DNA of 64,000 bases from Manihot esculenta (lineage: Eukaryota > Streptophyta > Magnoliopsida > Malpighiales > Euphorbiaceae). The translations under genes were made by a program, and so were the position numbers. The notes under the pieces were generated by a model. That model saw nothing but the letters and a program-made list of their open reading frames with translations. It did no database searches and was not told where the DNA came from. Location: NCBI RefSeq assembly GCF_001659605.2, contig NC_035164.2:12064965-12128964 (forward strand), in the 5' to 3' direction. Of this stretch, positions 11,414 to 21,317 are shown in pieces; the first letter of the stretch is position 1, and each line of letters starts with the position of its first letter.

Positions 11414-11870
11414 TCACCCTCGAATATTGCTCATGTTCATAAAAGGAATGGAAGTTTTAGGAACCAATACATCTTCAAATACTTCATCTTGAATAGGTTG
11501 AAATAGCATGAAACTCTCTTCATGGATATTCTCATCAACAACCTGTATATCAAGAACAAAAGAATTAGGTATAACAATGTTACTCATAGAAATATCATGT
11601 GAATGTGACCCATTCTCCTTTACAATTTCCAAAACAACCCATTTGCCTCCTTCACCTAATCAATCATGTCCTCCCATGTCCACCATAATTTACAGCCTCT
11701 TCTTTAAGCTCATTGATGGAATTTTCAGCAACAATGTCACTAACTTCATGAATTACAACTTTCTCTTCAATTTCAATCTCTATGAAAGTTGAAATTGAAA
11801 TTTTAGCATCTTCTTTCTCCTTTTCTTTTTTCATCCTCCTCTTTCTTACCTCCTCTCTTTTTATCAACAA
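11414..11870 (-). pseudogene. Remnant of the family A protease-like ORF (C-terminal half)
   Basis: Two open pieces (11664-11870 and 11414-11632) match residues ~300-445 of the A1 protein, including the shared words NSFVLD and VVDENIH and a Glu-rich stretch. The protease core itself is not found in A2. The ORF stays open across the same low-complexity region as in A1, but with frame breaks between the pieces. Confidence 0.7.
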
Positions 11871-11927
11871 ACCTCTTTATCTCTAACTTTGTTTCACGTA
11901 AATTTTCTTCATAATCATGAAGCTCCT

Positions 11928-12119
11928 TGTAGAAATATAATATTTTGATGTTGTTGTATTTCATAATAAAAAATACAACCTATTTATATATAAAAGACGG
12001 TATCTAAACAGGAAAGAAAATCAAGTCTATGATTATACAATCCCTAAGATTAAGCAACTAACTCATCTATCAATATTTACTTCCTATATTAATATATTTA
12101 CTTCGTATAATCTATAACA
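11928..12119 (-). repeat. 3' LTR of the TRIM-like element
   Basis: It runs from TGTAGAAATATAAT to TATAACA on the plus strand. A purine-rich tract on the minus strand (ttggagggga, about 12121-12133) adjoins it. Confidence 0.88.
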
Positions 12120-12189
12120 GTCCCCTCCAAGTTGGAGCATAAATGTTAATCATGCCCAACTTGTTACATATATAATCAACTTGTCACAT

Positions 12190-12325
12190 ACAACTTAGCA
12201 GACACCGAATTTGTGAACCCAACTTCTTCCAATAATTGACGTACCCACAAAACTTCACAAACGGCTTTTGCCATGACTCAACATTCAGGTTCAGCACTAG
12301 AACGGGAGACCACATTTTCTCAGCT
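12190..12325 (-). pseudogene. Ty1/copia RNase H relic
   Basis: The minus strand reads VVSRSSAEPEC, a stop, then MAKAVCEVLWVRQLLEEVGF, the conserved start of copia RNase H (S-x-AEAE-Y and the following helix). It reveals that the TRIM-like element descends from a full copia element by internal deletion. Confidence 0.75.
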
Positions 12326-12504
12326 TGGTAAAACGTCTTACACACATCATAAATACGAGAAATATTCCCTTTGCCAGAATATAGAAATTACAAACACTCT
12401 ATTAATTCTTTAACAAATTCAGAATGATTAATAAGACTAATCACCTTACTGTGAATAGAATTTTGAATCCTTGAACAGTCATGACTCGTTAACAATACTC
12501 GATG

Positions 12505-12780
12505 AATCGTGAACAATACCTGATGAACAGAGCCCTAAATCTCTAAATATTACCTTTTATTAGTAACTCAAATGAACAGAGCTTTAAATCTCCAAATGTT
12601 ACCCTTTATGAGTAACCCAAATGAACAGAGCCTTGAGTCTCCCAATGTTACCCTTCTATGGGTAACCCAAATGAACAGAACTCTAAGTCTCCAAATATTA
12701 CCCTTTTATGGGTAACCCAAATAAACAGAGCTCTAAGTCTCCAAAAATTATTCTTTATGGGTAACCCAAATGAATGGTAT
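12505..12780. repeat. Tandem array of a ~50-57 bp unit inside the TRIM-like element
   Basis: About five imperfect copies of a unit containing 'aacagagctctaagtctcc', then 'ttaccctttatggg', then 'taacccaaatg'. Copies differ by a few bases each, so the array expanded some time ago. Confidence 0.8.
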
Positions 12781-12975
12781 CAAAAAAAGCCTCCACCCAA
12801 CACCCAAACGAACTGCAAATCTGATAAGAGAGCTGCAAGGCGACTTTGGCATCCTCTTTAGGTGAACAGTGAGATACAAATATTATCCTAGATAGATAAT
12901 ACAAAAGAACAGGAGTCCTAAGTCTCCAAAAATTTAAGACTTGACGAGAGAGAAAAATAAATCTCTACGAACCTG

Positions 12976-12988
12976 GCTCTGATACCAT
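12976..12988 (-). other. Primer binding site of the TRIM-like element (tRNA-Met)
   Basis: The minus strand reads TGGTATCAGAGCC directly against the LTR end with no spacer. Confidence 0.88.
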
Positions 12989-13179
12989 GTAGAAATATAA
13001 TATTTTAATGTTGTTGTATTTCATAATAAAAATTATGACCTATTTATATATAAAACCAGGTATCTAAACAGGAAAGAAAATCAAGTCTATGATTATACAA
13101 TCCCTAAGATTAAGGGACTAACTCATCTATCAATATTTACTTCCTATATTAATATATTTACTTCGTATAATCTATAACA
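12989..13179 (-). repeat. 5' LTR of the TRIM-like element
   Basis: This is the second copy of 11928-12119, followed by the TSD CTCCT and then by A2 interior sequence. Confidence 0.88.
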
Positions 13180-13184
13180 CTCCT

Positions 13185-14387
13185 CAAATAACAACATAGC
13201 TTCCCTAAAACTATATGTAACTTTCTTATTCATATGTTTTCTGCAATGCTGAATATAATTTTTAAAGTAATTTATTACAAAATCAAATATAAGATAGGAA
13301 ACATTCTCTTAATCTCCATCTCAAATCCCTCTCTATCATCTCCATGCTTATCCAAACTCATGGTTAAGAACAAAAATAGAAATCATAAGAAAAAGAATAT
13401 AGTTAGTAGTAAAGCACTCCCTCACGTGTTTGCATTCTTTTACCACTTTTTGCAATTTCTCCAATTGAACTTAAGAACTTAAGCCAACTCAACAACTCAA
13501 AAGAAACGGTTAGAAACAAACATTGAAACCCTAACAAAGAAAAGTAAAATCAAACACACTAAAAAGAAGACACAAGACAAATGGATGATAACACAAGAAC
13601 AAAACTATGTACTACTTGATTATATAAACTTAGTGTAATCATAATCAAATAGCACTCTAACAGTGTAAAGGAAATAAAGATGGCAAGACTAAAAAAAAAT
13701 CAACAAATTATAATTGAGAAATAGACAATTAGGCCAAAATATAAGAATTTGACTTACTATAAAGCAAATTAAATATGAAAACTAAAATATTTATACCCAA
13801 TAAAGCAATGAAGCAATAATACCTAAACTAAATCAGAATTCTCATGTATAATTAATTTTTGGAGTCAAATTAATTATTTTGTACCAAACAAATTTGCTTT
13901 AAGCTCTAAACATGCACAAATGGGTGTGTGATCAAATACGACATCAAGTTAATTAAAACAAGAGAAAGTCAATCTAAACAACCCCTAAAATAATAAAATT
14001 GAAAATTTAGGGCAAAGTAAGCAATTTTTTTGGCACAAAAAACCTCAAGTCCTAATTCAACTAGAACAAGGAAAATAAATCTAACAAGGAGAAGGATTCC
14101 TCCAATATAAGTTAAGAATTCTCTTTCTTCTTCTCCCTTCCTTTCTCTTTTCGATTTTCTTTCTTCTTATTCTTCTTTTAATATATATATTTTTTTTACC
14201 GAATTGACCAAGAACGAAACTTAACTAATTTAAAAATTAAAATTAAATTAACAAGCACTCAAATAAATTTAAACCCTAAACAAATTAAACTAGTACAAGA
14301 CTGAAACTCCAAAAATCAAAAACACAAGAAAACTCAAATTTAAAATCCTAAACTAAAAGATAATTCAGAATTTATCTTAACATTTAG
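13185..14387 (-). other. 5' interior of A2 (leader and lost gag/protease region)
   Basis: AT-rich DNA between the TRIM-like element and the A2 primer site, with no ORF that I can assign. It corresponds in position to the A1 leader and to the start of its ORF, but that reading frame is gone. Confidence 0.5.
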
Positions 14388-14399
14388 CTCTGATACCAA
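14388..14399 (-). other. Primer binding site of A2
   Basis: The minus strand reads TTGGTATCAGAGCT next to the LTR end TGCGTCA, the same order as GTCA-GT-TGGTATCAGAGCC in A1. One base differs from the A1 site. Confidence 0.8.
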
Positions 14400-14400
14400 C

Positions 14401-15389
14401 TGACGCACGCAGAACCATGTAAATCAAGTCCAAGAAATCTATAACAAGATGGAATAGCTCCAAAGATCAACAATAAACTCCCCTTTATGGCACCCCATGC
14501 AAAGGACAATAAAAACATTAAAAATTGAGAATTAGAGAAACAAGATAAATGCCATAATTGAATTGATAAGTTTATATTGATTCTTGATGCAATTGGAATA
14601 ATGCAATCTCATATTCTCACAATAACAAAAGCACACAAATAGCATGAATAATTCTGAATTTTAACTAAAATTGTCTCCTGAACAAAGAGAAAACTTAAGC
14701 CTAAATATTAAAATCTAATCTTAATTCTAAGAGAATAAGGAAAAACTAGCCTTAATATATCTCTACCAAGGGCTGACAAAAAACTTGCTTGGCCCAAATT
14801 CTTGTAAAGGTCAATCTAATGTATATTGGACTTACATAACATCAACATAAGACCCATAAAACAAGAGTAACACATAAGGCCTAAAATTAGGTCCAAACAA
14901 CTAAATTAGCAATATTAAAGCAAATAAGATAGCATAAGCTTAACTCAAACAAATGAGCTTACAAAATACATCATTAAAACCCAAATAACATGTATAATAC
15001 GCCACTAAGGCTGCTCATGAGTTGTGCACATGTCTTGCACATACTCCTTAAGTTGCACATGCCTAGCACATGTTTTTTCAAATCTGCCCACTTTGTTTGA
15101 TGGACTTATACACCTTCTAATTAGATCCAGTGGACTTAATATTCACAAAAATCTTCCTTAATCTTTACTTTAGACTTCTTTTTTGTATAGTTTTAGCCCA
15201 TAGACTTGATTATACACCTTAAGTCCATAATTGCAAGTGTTATATCAAATCTGCCCTATATAAATCGAAGTACACCCCAAGTGTATTTGAATTATATGAA
15301 TATGATTTTGAACTCCTTTTAGATCCATTTGAATAATATAAGATCACTCCACACTATTGTTGCAAATCTGCTATATTGGATCCATATCA
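14401..15389 (-). repeat. 5' LTR of A2
   Basis: A 989-bp LTR. Its minus-strand start TGATATGGATCC matches the A1 LTR start, and the following ~100 bases are recognisably shared with A1 and with the LTR at 56266. Confidence 0.88.
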
Positions 15390-15945
15390 TAGAAAAATCG
15401 AGGTCATAATATTATTCAATAGCACACTAATTTTCTTCCCACCATTGCACAAAAAAGTGCTTCCACTATAACACTCTTTCTTCTGCTTAGATCCCTTTCC
15501 CACGATCTTCAAGAACAATTGTAGAATTCGTCTTGCTATCACTAAAAAAAATACACCTAAAGAAAGGACCCTTGTGAAACCCAATCAAGCCCACTCTCAC
15601 CTCTGTATGTGATTTATTTCTCAGAAAGGGATAAAGTTTTACTATCTTTAATACTAACATGAGAAAAGGCTCTTGATGGTTGGAGATACTTGGATTCACA
15701 ACCTACAATGTGGCCAGTTATGGTTTCAAAAGTGGGCAGCTCTCCACCACAATTAGGAGCAAACACCTCAGTAAAGTCATCTTCAGGTGGTTTGCAGTTT
15801 ATGGCTCTATTACCGGTGCATTTATCCTTGCATAATTCAAAATATTGCAAGGCCATGCAGCCAAGGCCAGGGCTGTCATTAAGCTTTGGAAGTTTATAGG
15901 CTGTTCGAATCTCATTAATGATCTCTACAAGATCATTTGTGGGAT

Positions 15946-16292
15946 TTTCTGTTTATCAAACAAGACATGGCAACCAACCGGTGGAAAAATATTAGAATAT
16001 GGACATGCAAAATTACTTAGATAAAAGCACCCAGCAGTTTCTCATGACAAAAATAAATTTTTAACATGTAATTAGGAGCTTGGCTCATAAATTGGTTTAG
16101 ACAAGACAACAAAACTATGTGCCCAATTATTCTCCAATCGTAATTTTTCATCTCATGACTTCTAAATACGTAGTTGTGCAAAATAATGAATTGCTTTATA
16201 ATGCTAAATATGTCCCATAAAAGCAACATTGATTAGGAGACATAGTATGAGCTGATTGAACTAACATATGATGTTCCAAGGTCTCAATAGTT
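15946..16292. other. Probable intron or flank of the split gene
   Basis: AT-rich sequence upstream (minus strand) of the exon that starts at 15945. No coding block or first exon is recognisable. Confidence 0.4.
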
Positions 16293-16545
16293 ATGCAGGT
16301 TCAAATCTGTAGGTTCAAACTAGTAGATTATGCAGGTAATGGACCTGCATATTCTGCAGGTGCAAACCTACAGATTATGCAAGTAATGAACCTGCATAAA
16401 CTGCAGGTGCAAACCGCAAGTTCAAACCAGCAGATTATGCAGGAAATGAACCTGCATATTCTGCAGGTGCAAACCTATAGAAATTATGCAAGTAATGAAC
16501 CTGCATAAAACTGCAGGTTCAAACCTGCAGAATATAATGGAGATT
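16293..16545. repeat. Minisatellite built from palindromic ACCTGCA/TGCAGGT words
   Basis: Four imperfect copies of a ~60-bp unit made of 'attatgcaagtaatg', 'aacctgcat' and 'ctgcaggtgcaaacc'. The TGCAGGT and ACCTGCA words alternate in both orientations, so each unit can fold into a short hairpin. Confidence 0.85.
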
Positions 16546-17059
16546 CAACGTAATCAAAATAATAGCAGCAGTTGATTCTCAAAGCTACTTAAATGTCTTC
16601 TTCAAATGCTGTCTACTTAGGTATAGAAGCATCTAATTGAATTACATTACAGTGGACACAGCACCACAGAAGGAAAGGTGTCACTATCACAGAAATTATA
16701 TTTTTCATCAATTTACATTTTCAAGTATTACTCTTTTTCTTGACTGTAAGACAAATTGGAACTAGCCATAAAGATCTGATAAGATATTGTTCATAAAAAT
16801 AGGGAATATTATGAGCAAATGCAAAATGCATATGATGTACAAGTGTAAGGGGAGACAAAAAAAACATCATTGGTAAGCTGTGACATAAATCAATGACACA
16901 CTAAACAACTATATTTTAAAATAATAATAATAATCCCTTTACTTTGTGATAAAATAGTGGAAAAGATTTAGAACATCACTGCTGTAATTCAATCCAATTG
17001 CAAGCAGTTTCAAGAATATCATTTTCCCTAGCAAATTGGGCAACAACGAAATTTGCTTA

Positions 17060-17291
17060 ACCAGAGGAAAATCGTGTTCCTTGTGATTTTCTTCTGAGTT
17101 TGGTAAGGTCCTCTATACCATATTTATCTGAACTTTATTATTATAATTATTATTTTATGTTTCATTTTTTCTATCATGGATGTCCTAATGGATATATTTT
17201 TGTCCTCAACCAGGGAAATTTGGGGCATTATTTGCTTCCATATCCCTGCCAATTGTAGCAGTAATATATTGTGCCTTATTTAGCTACCTGT
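17060..17291 (+). pseudogene. Nucleobase-ascorbate transporter exon fragment
   Basis: A segment ending at a GTAAGG donor (17103) is followed after a ~110-bp intron by an AG acceptor (17212-17213) and an exon to 17291 with a GTAAGT donor. Joined, the frame reads FSSEFGKFGALFASIPLP and then a hydrophobic run (IVAVIYCALFSYLC). The GKFGA(L/V/F)FASIP block is a hallmark of plant NAT/NCS2 permeases, which move purine or pyrimidine bases across the plasma membrane. An in-frame stop precedes it, and the rest of the ~12-helix protein is missing. This is a gene fragment, possibly captured. Confidence 0.6.
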
Positions 17292-17293
17292 GT

Positions 17294-18109
17294 AAGTAAA
17301 GGATTTTACCTTTCTCAACAACAGAATCCAAAACATTTATCAGAAGTGTGAGGATAGAGCCATGTTAAATTAATTTCCCCACCTCACTAAGATTCAGATA
17401 TAGCTTCATAGATAAAAACTCATAGAAGTGAATACAAACAGATAAATTTTATCAAAATGGCAAACAGATCAATTTAAGGAAATAACTCAAAATCAGGAAG
17501 TTGCTATAGCGATGTTAGGTAAATTTTATCAAAATGGCTCAAATATTACAGTATAAGTACCAATATAGCTATGACCTCCACATATCGAATATCAGATATG
17601 AAATGCACAGTATAAGCAACAATCAAATATGAGACATGAAAATCTGATCCAACCTCTATATATTCATTGCCAATATAGCTCAAAAATCAGAAACAATAAA
17701 AAAAGTTTAGAATACCTAAGTCAGCAGCATTGACAGGACACTGTCCTCGCCCTCTTTTTTATGAAAAAAAATGTGTTGCGAGGAGGGAGATAGCGCTGGG
17801 TCAGCGAAAGGAGAAGAGGGCGCTCTCTATAGATATAAAATAAAAAATAAAAAATAAAAAAAAAAAACACGAAGAGGGCGCTCCCGGCCTGTTTAGGATG
17901 TCTGGGGAAAGTTGAACGAGAAGGCAATGGAGAGGGTGGGGGGAGAGTGGAACGACACCGTATGCGTCTTTGGATAATTTCAGATGCCTCTAAACAGTAG
18001 AAATTCACAAAATACTAGGAGAGTGGAATTTTATTGTACATTTTTGTTAGTTTTTTATGCAAGGGTTTAAATAAGATTCACTTTTTTCACTTGTATAATA
18101 GCAAAAAAA
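17294..18109. other. Unassigned stretch next to the gene fragments
   Basis: No protein family is recognised. About 17740-17960 is GC-richer (agagggcgctc, ggagggagatag) than its surroundings and looks like 5' UTR or promoter-type DNA. A minus-strand open frame (17721-18008) is a run of low-complexity codons that I do not support as a gene. Confidence 0.4.
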
Positions 18110-18650
18110 TTAACAATAACAACTAATTATATTATTATAATTTTCAAATTTTCAAATCAATTTGTAATTCATTTTTAAAATTAAATAAATTTAAATAAAT
18201 ATAAATAAATTTATAAGTGATTTATAAAATTAAATAAATATAAACAGATTTATAAATGAATTATATTATAAAATTAAATATGCACAGATTTATAAATAAA
18301 CATATAATTCATTTAAAAAATTAAATTTACATAAACAAATATAATCTATTTATAAAATTAAACTAACACAACTAAATTTATCAATAAATATATAATATAT
18401 TTAAAAAGTTAAATAAATATAAATAAATATATAATCCGTTTGTAAAATTAAATAAACACACAGGAATTCATAAATAAACGTAGAATTCATTTGTAAAATA
18501 AATAGATTTGCAAATAAATATATAATTTATTTATAAAATTAGATGGATATAAATAAATTTATAAAATAGTCATATAATTAATTTATAAAATTAAATTAAT
18601 ATAAATAAATTTATAAATATAAATAAAATTCATTCGTAAAGAAAACATTT
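18110..18650. repeat. AT-rich degenerate tandem repeats
   Basis: A ~60-bp unit of the form 'aaattaaataaatataaa' plus 'atttataaataaa' recurs about nine times with much variation. It sits just inside the putative right CACTA-like terminus, as sub-terminal repeats do in that class. Confidence 0.6.
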
Positions 18651-18980
18651 TTTCAATATCAGTTTATAAAATTATTACAATTACAAACGTATTAATATTT
18701 GTTTATAACTTCTATTTACATTTTGTTAAATTCTTGCAGTAAAAGTTAACATGCCGCAATCATGATTTACTATTATAAATTTATATCAATAATTATTAAT
18801 AAAAAAATAATTATTAGTAATAATAAATATGATTATTAAAATAAATTTTTATTAATATTTATAATTTTTATTATTATTGTATTATCTATGTGTTAGTAGT
18901 GATAATTATTAGTTTTTGTTATTATATATTAGTCGTTTGGTTACAAAATTTTTTTTTTTTAAGTAAAACTAGTGATTGTA

Positions 18981-19689
18981 TTAATAAAATTTTATCAAAT
19001 AAAGAGGAATATCATACCAAATATAGAGACGATTATTTCTAATAGATTCTCTAGCAAAAATATGAGCAGGTAGAGTAGCATTACGACGAACCCATCTAAC
19101 AGAAATATCAGTTCTAGATTCTAATAAAGATTTATAATCATTCAAAATTAAACATTTGCATAAGATAATTTGGTAATTATGCTCTTCAAGTACCTGTCTA
19201 AACCCCCTGCATAAGATAATCGGGCAAAGATGCTCCTTATTCTTTCTTATTTCTTGAGGATAAATCATTAAAATCTTTCGAACAAAACCACAGAAGAGAG
19301 CTTCTACGAGATAAAGCTCAAATAAGATTCCAAGACTGATATCATCGTTGCGATTTCAAAAACTTATAATAACTAGTAAATCTCCATTGAATATTACCTT
19401 CCGAAACGACAAAGTCAATAAAATTTAAAGAAAATACAACCATAAAAACAAACACATGACTCTTTCACATTAACAAAATGTCTCCACCCAATCCTTGTCT
19501 ATTGACTGAGAAGTAACTATTAAAATGTAAAAAATTACGAAAAAATTTCATATGAGAACTAAGAGCTTTTGTTTCCATCAAAAATAAAATGTCCGGCTTG
19601 TAACTAGTGACCAAATACTTTAATGCACTAACTGTCCGAGGATTGCCAAGTCATCGACAGTTCCAACACAGGACGATCATTGCTTTCGG
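18981..19689 (-). pseudogene. LINE endonuclease start fused to RNase H-like end
   Basis: From 19689 the minus strand begins an APE-type endonuclease: a WNCR word with a stop where LINEs have WNCRG, then LGNPRTV and PDILFLMETK. A later block (about 19390-19270) matches the endonuclease region before the GDFNDL-type motif (here KDFNDLSS). At about 19200 it passes straight into RNase H-type sequence (SVRWVRRNATLPAHIFAR) in an open 95-residue frame. The reverse transcriptase that should lie between is missing, marking the internal deletion. Confidence 0.75.
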
Positions 19690-19811
19690 CTATTCCGACC
19701 TTTGACGGGATGAGCCGCTTCACTGTTGCCTGTCAAATTAACATTCACAGGGGTGTTGTTAGAGGCATCCTGTTGAGAGGAAGGAAAACCTGTAACAACA
19801 TTATGTTTAGT

Positions 19812-21256
19812 TGTTGAACCTAAATGTTCTAATCCTTGTTTTGATGATTAATAAACAATTGTTATGCTACTAATTATCTTCAAAAGTGTTTATGTTGAAC
19901 TTGTTGGTCTCTTGCTAACAAGAACGAAATTGCTTCAATCTCAAAAGAAAAAAAATACATATTTTGGAAGCATACTACAAGAAAGGGATCATAAAGTAAT
20001 TTCTTGTTTATGTTTTGTCAAGTTATTCATTGTGAATTTCAATTAATTAGGTGTGATGGCTCAAGGTTTCTTTCATTTCTAAAAGTTTTTTAGATATGGC
20101 CAAATCTTTAAATACTTGACTTTCGGGGACTAAAATGATATTTTCTAAAAGAAGTGATTTTGAAATTATTCTTTATCAAAATCAAAGATCTAAAAATATG
20201 GGTTACAAAAATTCAAACGGATTGAAAAATGGATTTTTATAGCCTAAGTTATGATTTTTCAAAGAATTTAATGAAATAATTTTTTTGCCCCCTAAAGCCA
20301 ACTTTCGGCTTCCAAAAGTCAGGGACAGAGATGAAAGTCCCACATGTTCGGCCGCCGAACATTGACTTTCGGCCGCTGAAAGTGTGTTTTCAACTTACAG
20401 CCTAAAGTGCAACATTCGGCCTCCGAAAGTGAAGGACAGAGGCAAAAGTCACCTATGTTCGGCCGCCGAACATTACCTTCGGCCGCCGAAAGTATGCTTT
20501 TAAGTCTGCCTCCGAAGCCTAATGTTCGGCTTCCGAAAGAGAGGGACAGAGACGAAAGTCCCACAAGTTCGGCCGCCGAACTATGACTTTAGGCCGCCGA
20601 AAGTCCTTTTCTAAAGAGTGATGTTCTTCACCTCAATTGGTTCAGCCGCCGAACTTTAGCTTAGGCCGCCGAACCTGAATTTTTCTGAGAAAGATATAAC
20701 GGTTATTTCTGAACATAAACGGCTCTATTTGCATTTAATGCACCCCCAACGGCCATATTTATGAGAGAACTATAAATATAACGTGCTTTTAATGTGAAGA
20801 GGTTACAACAACCATCTAAGCAAATATTTATTGAGATTACAACATTTTTCATTCACTCTCTCTCAAAACCTTGAGCCAAAGCATTGATTTCTTGAAAGTT
20901 TGTTTTGAGTTGTAATTGGTTGGCTTTTCAGAGTGAGTAAAGGTTGTTGAGAGATTCTGCTGTTGTGAGTGTGGCATTGAGCAAAGAATTACTCTTGAGC
21001 AAAAAAGAGATTTGTAAAGAGCAAAGGCTTCCTCTAAGATTTTAAGGGTTTTAATCTTCACCCAAAGAAGATTTGATAGTGGAGTTGAACTCTCAAGGTG
21101 GACCTTGAGGAGAGGACGTAGGCTTGAGATAGCTGAACCTTTATAAATTCTTGTGTTGATTATCTTCTTCCTTATTGCCTTCTAATTTGTTCTTTTGCCT
21201 TAAATTTTTTATAAACCCAATTCACCCCCCCTCTTGGGTTGCTTCAAGGGACAACA
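19812..21256 (+). repeat. 5' LTR of the Sirevirus
   Basis: 1445 bp, from TGTTGAACCTAAATG to GGGACAACA. A TATA-like tataaata lies at 20771-20778. Bases 20310-20680 carry an array of TTCGGCCGCCGAA-type words. Many LTR differences are C/T or G/A changes at CpG, as expected from deamination of methylated DNA. Confidence 0.92.
20310..20680. repeat. GC-rich inverted-repeat array in the Sirevirus 5' LTR
   Basis: Around a dozen copies of TTCGGC(C/T)(G/T)CCGAA-type words, alternately preceded by 'acttt' and followed by 'aaagt' or 'catg'. Each word is nearly self-complementary. The same array is in the 3' LTR (29865-30230). Confidence 0.85.
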
Positions 21257-21258
21257 AG

Positions 21259-21270
21259 TGGTATCAGAGC
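21259..21270 (+). other. Primer binding site of the Sirevirus
   Basis: TGGTATCAGAGC starts two bases after the LTR end, the tRNA-Met site used by most plant copia elements. Confidence 0.92.
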
Positions 21271-21317
21271 TAAGTCTCCCTATCTTGAAGATATAATTAT
21301 CTTGGAGTAAAGATCAA

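Larger units (their letters stand above)
11928..13179 (-). mobile_element. TRIM-like internally deleted Ty1/copia element nested in A2
   Basis: Two ~192-bp LTRs (11928-12119 and 12989-13179) are about 95% alike. They flank only 869 bp and are bracketed by a perfect TSD CTCCT (11923-11927 and 13180-13184). The primer site abuts the right LTR. The interior keeps a relic of copia RNase H and a ~50-bp tandem array instead of genes. The termini are TGTTATAG...TACA on the minus strand. Confidence 0.9.
10431..15389 (-). mobile_element. Family A element, copy A2: complete, old, non-autonomous
   Basis: Two LTRs (14401-15389 and 10431-11390) flank the element, with a perfect 5-bp TSD TAGAA at 10426-10430 and 15390-15394. 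The primer site at the left edge of the right LTR reads TTGGTATCAGAGCT on the minus strand. The LTR starts TGATATGGATCC, as in A1. The LTRs differ by roughly 15% by eye, so the insertion is old. The interior holds a broken relative of the A1 ORF and a nested TRIM-like element at 11928-13179. Confidence 0.9.
10375..15945 (-). pseudogene. Cysteine-rich, probably GPI-anchored plant protein gene, split by A2
   Basis: A splice-acceptor-like AG at ~15946 opens an exon (15945 down to 15395). Its frames encode a block starting NPTNDLVEIINEIR, then cysteines spaced GLGCMALQYFELCKDKC, a block with PPEDDFTEVFAPNCG and one with KSHTEVRVGLIGFHKGP. This resembles a family of small plant secreted proteins with a CAP-like look and a hydrophobic C-tail. 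Two frameshifts break it (~15700 and ~15570). Across the A2 insertion (TSD TAGAA) the frame continues at 10425 with a hydrophobic end (SIFLYILLFQLL...) and a TAA at 10375-10377. A first exon with a signal peptide is not seen. The family name is from memory and uncertain; the gene-like nature is well supported. Confidence 0.55.
9802..18741. mobile_element. Possible CACTA-like element carrying gene fragments
   Basis: The left end reads CACTACAAAAAA and is followed by AT-rich sub-terminal repeats of the type tttgtaa...acaaacg (to ~10230). The right end reads TTCTTGCAGTA after similar AT-rich repeats (18110-18735), close to the inverse of a CACTACAAGAA terminus. A related left end occurs at 42753. 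Between the ends, apart from inserted A2, are a decayed secreted-protein gene and a transporter exon fragment. No 3-bp TSD is convincing and no transposase is seen, so this is inference. Confidence 0.35.

Noticed and set aside
11928..12119. Short LTR checked for 5S rRNA-like promoter sequence, as in Cassandra TRIMs
   Set aside because: No 5S rRNA box A, intermediate element or box C-like block is visible in the 192 bp.
17721..18008. 95-codon minus-strand frame proposed as a first exon
   Set aside because: The middle is a poly-Phe/Tyr run from an A/T tract and no family is recognised. Recorded only as an unassigned stretch.
20319..20564. 81-codon minus-strand frame repeated at 29879-30124
   Set aside because: Present in both LTRs only because the LTRs are copies; the composition is that of the repeat word.
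375..21270. TGGTATCAGAGC motifs considered as tRNA-Met gene fragments
   Set aside because: Only 12-14 bases match, always at an LTR edge; they are primer sites.
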